From CAYLNK01 sp964384675 (lineage in GTDB: Bacteria > Acidobacteriota > Thermoanaerobaculia > UBA5066), in contig CAYLNK010000147.1 in assembly GCA_964384675.1 (NCBI GenBank), positions 1 to 14,689 on the forward strand: 14,689 nucleotides of DNA. The letters are read 5' to 3'. The notes under the pieces were generated by a model. It was not told where the DNA came from. It ran no database searches and was given only the letters and a program-made list of their open reading frames with translations. Of the stretch, positions 11,804 to 14,689 are shown one piece after another (positions within the stretch are counted from its first letter, which is position 1; the number at the start of each line of letters is the position of its first letter). A program made the position numbers and the translations under genes.

Positions 11804-13881
11804 CAGAGTCCTTCCAATCCGTCGATCCGGGTCTCGCCGAGGGCCAGGAGCCGCCGGGCGGCGTCATCCCGCCAGGAGTTGACCTCCTCGCGGGACAGTG
11901 AGCGCTCCGGCGAGCCGAAGCGGAGGTTGAGGGACGTCTTCACGAATCCTTCCGGGACCCCGGCGCCCTGATAGCGGCTCCGGGCGTCGACCGTCAGGAG
12001 CTCCGCCGGAGCGTCGCGCTTCACGGCGTCGACGAGCGCCCGGAACGGGACCGGGATCCGGTGCGTCACCGTGACGTCGACGTCGCTCCCCGGGAAGCGG
12101 GACGGCATCTCCACGGACGTCGGCGGCGGCAACGGCACGATCGCGGCGAGGTCGAGGTCGGCCACCACCGGCTCGACGAGGTCGTACGCCGTCGCGATCC
12201 CCGGCGCGAGGACGCCGACCCAGCCCGCCGGCGTGCCGTCGGCCGCGACGACGCGGGCGGTGCGGCCGGGGGTGAGGAACGGCGACGTCTCGGCGCGAAA
12301 GGCCGGAACGGTGGCGCCGAGACCTGCGAAGAGCGCCGCCACGACCCCGGACCCGTCGAAGAAGTCGACCGGTCGCGCGGTCTCGGACCAGTGGCCTCCC
12401 TCCTGCCCGTGGAGGAGGAACGTCACGGACCGGCGCTCCCGGATCTCGGCGCCGTCCCGTCCGAACGCCCGCCCGACCTCGAACAGGGCGAGGTCCCGCG
12501 CGCCGCGGCGGACGTTGTGCTGGGCCGACGCGAGAAGCCCCGCGAGGGGGGTCGCCCGCATGACGGAGTACGCCTCCCCCAGGGGGTTCGCCAGCACCAC
12601 GGGATCCCCGGGCGCCAGCGTCCGGAACGGCTCGTTCTCGCGCGGCGATACGAACGAGTACGTCTGCGCCTCGACGAGGCCCGAGCCGGCCAGGAGATCG
12701 CGCACCCGGTCCTCGAGCGACGATCTCTCGTCGGACGCCGCCGGCACGCTGCCGGCCGGCAGTGTCTCGGGCAGCTGGTCGTAGCCGACGCAGCGGATCA
12801 GCTCCTCGATCAGGTCCACCTCGATCCCGACGTCCACCCGCCACGACGGTACCGTGACCGCCGTGTGGCCGAGACCGTCCGTGCGCGGCTCGAAGCCGAG
12901 CCCCTCGAGGATGGCGAACGCGTGGGACTTGTCGATCCGCATCCCCAGGAAGGCGTCGCGCCGCTCCGAGCGCAGCGTGAGCTCGAGCCGCGGGCTCTTC
13001 CGGGCGACGACGTCGATCCGGCCGGCGGCCACCGTGCCGCCCGCGTCCGCGACGATGAGCCGCGCGGCGCGGTCGAGCCCCTCGACCGTCGTCTCCGGAT
13101 CGGTCCCGCGCTCGAAACGGTGCGAGGCGTCGGTGTGCATCCCGAGGGCCCGCGCCGTCCGGCGCACCACGGTGGGATCGAAGTGGGCGGACTCGAGGAG
13201 GATCCGGGTCGTCGATGGTCCGATCGCGGTGTCGAGCCCTCCCATCACGCCGGCGAGCGCCACGGCCTTCTCGGCGTCGGCGATGACGAGGTGGTCGGGC
13301 GCCAGCGTGCGGGTGACGCCATCGAGCGTGACGAGCGTCTCCCCCGCCCGGGCCCGTCGGACGACGATCTGCGCCCGGCCGTCCGGCCCCTTCGCCAGCT
13401 TGTCGAGGTCGAAGGCGTGCATCGGCTGGCCGATGTCCCAGAGGACGTGGTTCGTGGCGTCGACGGGGGCGCTGATGGCGCTCGCCCCGATGGCGGTGAG
13501 GCGTTCACGCACGGCGGCGGACGCCGGCCCGACGCGGATCCCCTCGATCACACGCGCCGAGTAGCGCGAGCAGAGCGACGGCTCGTCGATGCGGACGGAG
13601 GCGAGCGACTCCGCCCGCGTCGAACCCTCGGCGAAGGCGGGCGCCGGCGGGTCGACGAACGCGCGTCCGATGGCGAGCGCCGCCTCCCGCGCCACGCCGC
13701 GGTGGTTCATGGCGTCGGGACGGTTCGCGGTGATCTCGAGGTCGAGGACGGCGCCGGCGCCCTCGCCCTCCACCCCCTCCGCGGTCAGGCCGGCGGCGGT
13801 GAGGCGTTCGGCCAGCTGCCGCGCGTCGATCGGGTCGGCGCCGGACAGGTACGAGGCGATCCACTCGAGACGGAAGCGCAT
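11803..13881 (-). CDS. pheT: Phenylalanyl-tRNA synthetase beta subunit, short form
   Basis: PheT pairs with PheS in the alpha2-beta2 enzyme that charges tRNA-Phe and edits mischarged Tyr-tRNA. Domains in order: an N-terminal segment (1-75) with the family start MRFRLEWIASYL and the conserved EITANRPDAMNHRGVARE (49-66); the B3/B4 editing domain (about 100-260, VDATNHVLWDIGQPMHAFDLDKL and ALAGVMGG); B5 (about 296-370, WRVDVGIEVDLIEELIRCVGYD); the inactive synthetase-like core; and an FDX-ACB anticodon-binding domain at the C-terminus (from about 600, FPGSDVDVTVTHRIPVPF). At 692 residues it is about 100 shorter than E. coli PheT (795). The missing part is the EMAPII-like tRNA-binding OB domain, because residue 40 runs directly into the ITANRPD block. 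It lies 12 nt after pheS. Confidence 0.95.
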   Translation of the reverse strand: MRFRLEWIASYLSGADPIDARQLAERLTAAGLTAEGVEGEGAGAVLDLEITANRPDAMNHRGVAREAALAIGRAFVDPPAPAFAEGSTRAESLASVRIDEPSLCSRYSARVIEGIRVGPASAAVRERLTAIGASAISAPVDATNHVLWDIGQPMHAFDLDKLAKGPDGRAQIVVRRARAGETLVTLDGVTRTLAPDHLVIADAEKAVALAGVMGGLDTAIGPSTTRILLESAHFDPTVVRRTARALGMHTDASHRFERGTDPETTVEGLDRAARLIVADAGGTVAAGRIDVVARKSPRLELTLRSERRDAFLGMRIDKSHAFAILEGLGFEPRTDGLGHTAVTVPSWRVDVGIEVDLIEELIRCVGYDQLPETLPAGSVPAASDERSSLEDRVRDLLAGSGLVEAQTYSFVSPRENEPFRTLAPGDPVVLANPLGEAYSVMRATPLAGLLASAQHNVRRGARDLALFEVGRAFGRDGAEIRERRSVTFLLHGQEGGHWSETARPVDFFDGSGVVAALFAGLGATVPAFRAETSPFLTPGRTARVVAADGTPAGWVGVLAPGIATAYDLVEPVVADLDLAAIVPLPPPTSVEMPSRFPGSDVDVTVTHRIPVPFRALVDAVKRDAPAELLTVDARSRYQGAGVPEGFVKTSLNLRFGSPERSLSREEVNSWRDDAARRLLALGETRIDGLEGL

Positions 13882-13893
13882 GGGCGAGGGACC

Positions 13894-14689
13894 CTAGATC
13901 CAGGTCCGGTCGAGGAACCGGACGTCGTTCTCGAAGAGGAGGCGCAGGTCGGGGATGCCGTGGACGAGCATCGCCACGCGGTCGATCCCCATCCCGAACG
14001 CGAAGCCCGAGTACCGCTCGGGATCGATGCCGCCGGCGGCCAGCACGTTCGGATGCACCATCCCGGCGCCCATGATCTCGATCCAGCCGGAGCCGGAGCA
14101 GATCCGACACCCCTTCTGCTCGCAGAAGACGCAGGAGATGGCGACGTCAACGCCCGGCTCGACGAACGGGAAGAACGTCGGGCCGAAGCGGACCTTCGTG
14201 CGCGCCGAGAAGAGCTGCTTGGCGAACGCCCCGAGCGTCCCCTTCAGGTCGGCGAACGTGATCCCCTCGTCCACGGCCAGGCCTTCCATCTGGTGGAAGA
14301 CGGGCGAGTGGCGCGGATCGATGTCGTCCTTCCGGTAGACGCGGCCGGGGATCATGATCCGGATCGGCGGCTTGTGCTTCAGCATCGTCCGGATCTGCAC
14401 CGGCGAGGTGTGTGTCCGGAGAAGGAGCCGGTCGTCGCCGGTCCCGCCCCCCTCGACGAAGAACGTGTCGACCGCGTCGCGCGCCGGGTGGTCGTGCGGG
14501 AAGTTGAGCGCCCCGAAGTTGTACCAGTCGCTCTCCACCTCGGGCCCGTCGGCGACCGCGTACCCGAGCGAGCGGAACGCGGCCTCGATCCGGCGCCGCA
14601 CCACCGTGAGGGGGTGCAGACGGCCGACCCGCGGAGCGCGCGGCGGCAGCGTCACGTCGACGGCGCGGGCGGCCTCGGCCGCCGCCGCG
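13894..14689 (-). CDS. pheS: Phenylalanyl-tRNA synthetase alpha subunit, 5' part beyond window
   Basis: PheS holds the class II catalytic core that activates phenylalanine. The frame is open to the window edge, so the N-terminal coiled-coil arm is missing. A GTG at 14655 is not the start, because the family block before GRLHPLTVV continues upstream (ARAVDVTLPPRAPRVGRLHP). Counting from that GTG, HDHPARDAVDTFF (54-66), LLRTHTSPVQIRTM, GRVYRKDDIDPRHSPVFHQMEG (motif 2), the GSGWIEIMGAGMVHPNVL block and FGMGIDRVAMLVHGIPDLR (motif 3) are all present. Just before GSGWIEIMG it carries two CxxC pairs (CVFC and CRIC), a possible metal site. It is the first known gene of the pheS-pheT-coiled coil-zapA-6S-rny-ymdB run. 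Confidence 0.96.
   Translation of the reverse strand, partial: AAAAEAARAVDVTLPPRAPRVGRLHPLTVVRRRIEAAFRSLGYAVADGPEVESDWYNFGALNFPHDHPARDAVDTFFVEGGGTGDDRLLLRTHTSPVQIRTMLKHKPPIRIMIPGRVYRKDDIDPRHSPVFHQMEGLAVDEGITFADLKGTLGAFAKQLFSARTKVRFGPTFFPFVEPGVDVAISCVFCEQKGCRICSGSGWIEIMGAGMVHPNVLAAGGIDPERYSGFAFGMGIDRVAMLVHGIPDLRLLFENDVRFLDRTWI

Overview
The window is GC-rich, densely packed bacterial chromosome and looks like a housekeeping locus rather than a defence island or prophage. Almost all genes lie on the minus strand. The combination of RNase Y, YmdB, ZapA, a 6S RNA, a deoxyxylulose-phosphate isoprenoid route and a lipid-linked glycan ligase fits a Gram-negative-type, high-GC phylum. I lean towards Acidobacteriota or a similar deep lineage, but nothing here proves the taxon.

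Layout. (1) 1-593 (-) is the N-terminal part of a zinc-dependent medium-chain dehydrogenase, cut by the window edge. It diverges from a secreted IPT/TIG-like protein (629-1429, +). Both start within 9 nt of a -10-like box and lack a Shine-Dalgarno site, so both are probably leaderless. (2) 1428-1900 is a 473-bp non-autonomous mobile element (MITE-like) with perfect 18-bp terminal inverted repeats and many internal hairpins. It sits exactly between the stop codons of two convergent genes. (3) 1917-8047 (-) is a tightly coupled run: Trm112-like zinc protein, O-antigen-ligase-like membrane protein, xseA, xseB, ispA, dxs. The last two make isoprenoid precursors (DXP, then FPP/GPP) that feed carrier lipid and quinone synthesis; the ligase-like protein would use lipid-linked glycans. 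XseA and XseB are the two subunits of exonuclease VII. The ligase appears to start at a CTG codon in a CTGA overlap. (4) 8048-8316 is an intergenic region with a 12-bp inverted repeat around an inner hairpin. (5) 8317-14689 (-) is a second run: pheS (5' end off the window), pheT, a small coiled-coil protein, zapA, a probable 6S RNA gene, rny, ymdB. This joins translation (Phe-tRNA synthetase), division (ZapA and possibly a ZapB-like partner), global transcription control (6S RNA) and RNA turnover (RNase Y with YmdB).

The most unusual points are the MITE between dxs and the TIG-like gene; the probable CTG start of the ligase; the 6S RNA whose closing stem reaches into zapA and which contains two mutually exclusive 7-bp helices; a hairpin that buries the rny ribosome-binding region; and a short PheT that lacks the usual N-terminal tRNA-binding domain. 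I found no CRISPR array, prophage, toxin-antitoxin pair or recognisable new defence system. The strongest candidates for something undescribed are the structured MITE and the leader and intergenic RNA structures.
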